64,000 nt of DNA, taken from positions 169,942 to 233,941 of the forward strand of contig JAOAPE010000012.1 in the NCBI GenBank assembly GCA_025462725.1, read 5' to 3'. This DNA is from Terriglobales bacterium (GTDB lineage: Bacteria; Acidobacteriota; Terriglobia; Terriglobales; Acidobacteriaceae). Below are positions 63,292-64,000 of this stretch, in pieces (within the stretch, counting starts at the first letter, position 1; the number at the start of each line of letters is the position of its first letter). Made by a program: the position numbers and the translations under genes. A model generated the notes under the pieces. The model did no database searches and was not told the origin of the DNA. It was given only the letters and a program-made list of their open reading frames with translations.

Positions 63292-64000
63292 CTATTGCAG
63301 TAACGACTTGATTACATCGTAGAGCCCGCCGTCAGGAAACGGCTCCGGAATAAACGTCAGCACGAAAATCAGGATTGCAAGCATCGTCAAATATCGGCGC
63401 GGCATGTGTAAGTCGGGCCATGCTGGTACCGCCGGATGCCGAAGCGTAATCCTCAACCCTACTACCCAGATCAACCATCCAGCCCAATAGAAAATTGCTA
63501 GCGGTACCAGCGCTAGCATCGCCAGCTTGGTCACAGTGTTGTGCGCCAGAGGACGAGCCGCGTAAACGATGTGTCCGCCATCGAGTTGTCCGCCAGGTAG
63601 CAGGTTGAACGCAGTTGCCAGCATTCCTACCCACGCGGCAATCGCTACCGGATGAAAGAAGACGGCCGACAACGGTAACTGCGAAACCGCGCCCACGCTG
63701 AATTGCTCCATTGCCCAATGCAGGATGGAAAAGATGAGTGGCTGTCCTAACTGCATCACCTTGGGATCGAGATCAACCGGCATGGGCCGCGAAAGCATCA
63801 GTCCGATAACCGCCATTGGCACGGCGACAATGAATCCCGCGATGGGCCCGGCGATGCCGATATCAAACAGTGCTGCGCGCGAGCGAAACGCCGACTTGAT
63901 CTGGATGAACGCTCCCATGGTGCCAATAGGTGTTGGCGCGGGGATGAAGAACGGCAGCGTTGCGTAAACGCCATGGCGGACGCTGTAGGCGAAGTGTCCC
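63292..64000 (-). CDS. Site-2-protease-type M50 zinc metalloprotease (5' end cut by window)
   Basis: The C-terminal part, about 236 residues, of an intramembrane metalloprotease. Reading from the window edge the frame gives HGVYATLPFFIPAPTPIGTM and then several TM helices. The second catalytic/zinc region appears as NLLPGGQLDGGHIVYAA, whose aspartate is a zinc ligand. The HExxH motif should lie just beyond the window, so the true start is not visible. An internal ATG at 63918 is not the start. Such enzymes cleave TM proteins, often anti-sigma factors or stress regulators. It converges with priA, 7 bases apart. Confidence 0.88.
   Translation of the reverse strand, partial: GHFAYSVRHGVYATLPFFIPAPTPIGTMGAFIQIKSAFRSRAALFDIGIAGPIAGFIVAVPMAVIGLMLSRPMPVDLDPKVMQLGQPLIFSILHWAMEQFSVGAVSQLPLSAVFFHPVAIAAWVGMLATAFNLLPGGQLDGGHIVYAARPLAHNTVTKLAMLALVPLAIFYWAGWLIWVVGLRITLRHPAVPAWPDLHMPRRYLTMLAILIFVLTFIPEPFPDGGLYDVIKSLLQ

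Overview
The window looks like a chromosomal segment of a Gram-negative member of the Acidobacteriota, in the Koribacter/Acidobacteriaceae range. This is inferred from gene content and order, not from a marker gene. Pointers are the LPS-export genes (an LptC/LptA-type protein and LptB), a TIGR03067-type protein, Asp-box propeller and HEAT-repeat exported proteins, an LPxTA-type C-terminal anchor, and short AGCT-type heptad repeats in the intergenic spaces. No phage, insertion sequence, CRISPR array or rRNA was seen. Coding density is very high and many neighbouring genes overlap by 1-14 bases.

Layout. 0-9.1 kb: an aminotransferase, then a multidrug-efflux cluster (RND adaptor, RND pump, TolC-type channel, EmrA-type adaptor) ending in a cytidylate-kinase-like gene. 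9.1-16.8 kb: a compact arginine operon argR-C-B-D-F-G-H plus a short N-acetylglutamate synthase, led by a promoter and two ARG boxes; every junction overlaps, and argJ/argE are absent. 16.9-17.4 kb: a lone PAS protein. 17.5-27.4 kb: a glycan-use operon with an Asp-box (VPS10/sortilin-like) exported protein, a secreted GH38 alpha-mannosidase and a ribose-type sugar ABC importer. 27.4-31.2 kb (minus): ECF sigma factor, zinc-type anti-sigma factor and two exported HEAT-repeat proteins. 31.2-35.8 kb: a GT87-type membrane protein, an amino-acid permease coupled to an aminotransferase, and small unknowns. 35.9-40.3 kb: a hybrid histidine kinase divergent from an outer-membrane barrel protein and an exported cupredoxin that appears to start at CTG. 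40.35 kb: tRNA-Glu(CUC). 40.5-46.1 kb: a YeiH-type permease, recJ, a gene-free stretch with heptad repeats, a Thr/Gly/Ser-rich LPQTA surface protein, a Dps-like ferritin and a 2Fe-2S ferredoxin.

46.4-64 kb is core housekeeping in a conserved order: lptC/A-lptB-rpoN-hpf-rapZ (envelope lipid export, sigma-54, ribosome hibernation; the usual ptsN is missing and an AT-rich unknown gene sits near its place), an MsbA-type exporter, yicC-gmk-rpoZ-coaBC, a family-4 uracil-DNA glycosylase, a small membrane protein, a minus-strand mazEF toxin-antitoxin pair, priA, and the C-terminal part of a site-2-type metalloprotease cut by the window edge.

The points most worth a second look are the LPQTA-anchored low-complexity protein, the heptad arrays (one forming a 5+5 inverted repeat between rapZ and the MsbA-type gene), the sigma/anti-sigma/HEAT module with a cysteine-rich insert, the Asp-box/mannosidase/ABC operon, the CTG-start cupredoxin, and the Dps-like/ferredoxin pair. 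None of these is demonstrably an undescribed system from sequence alone.
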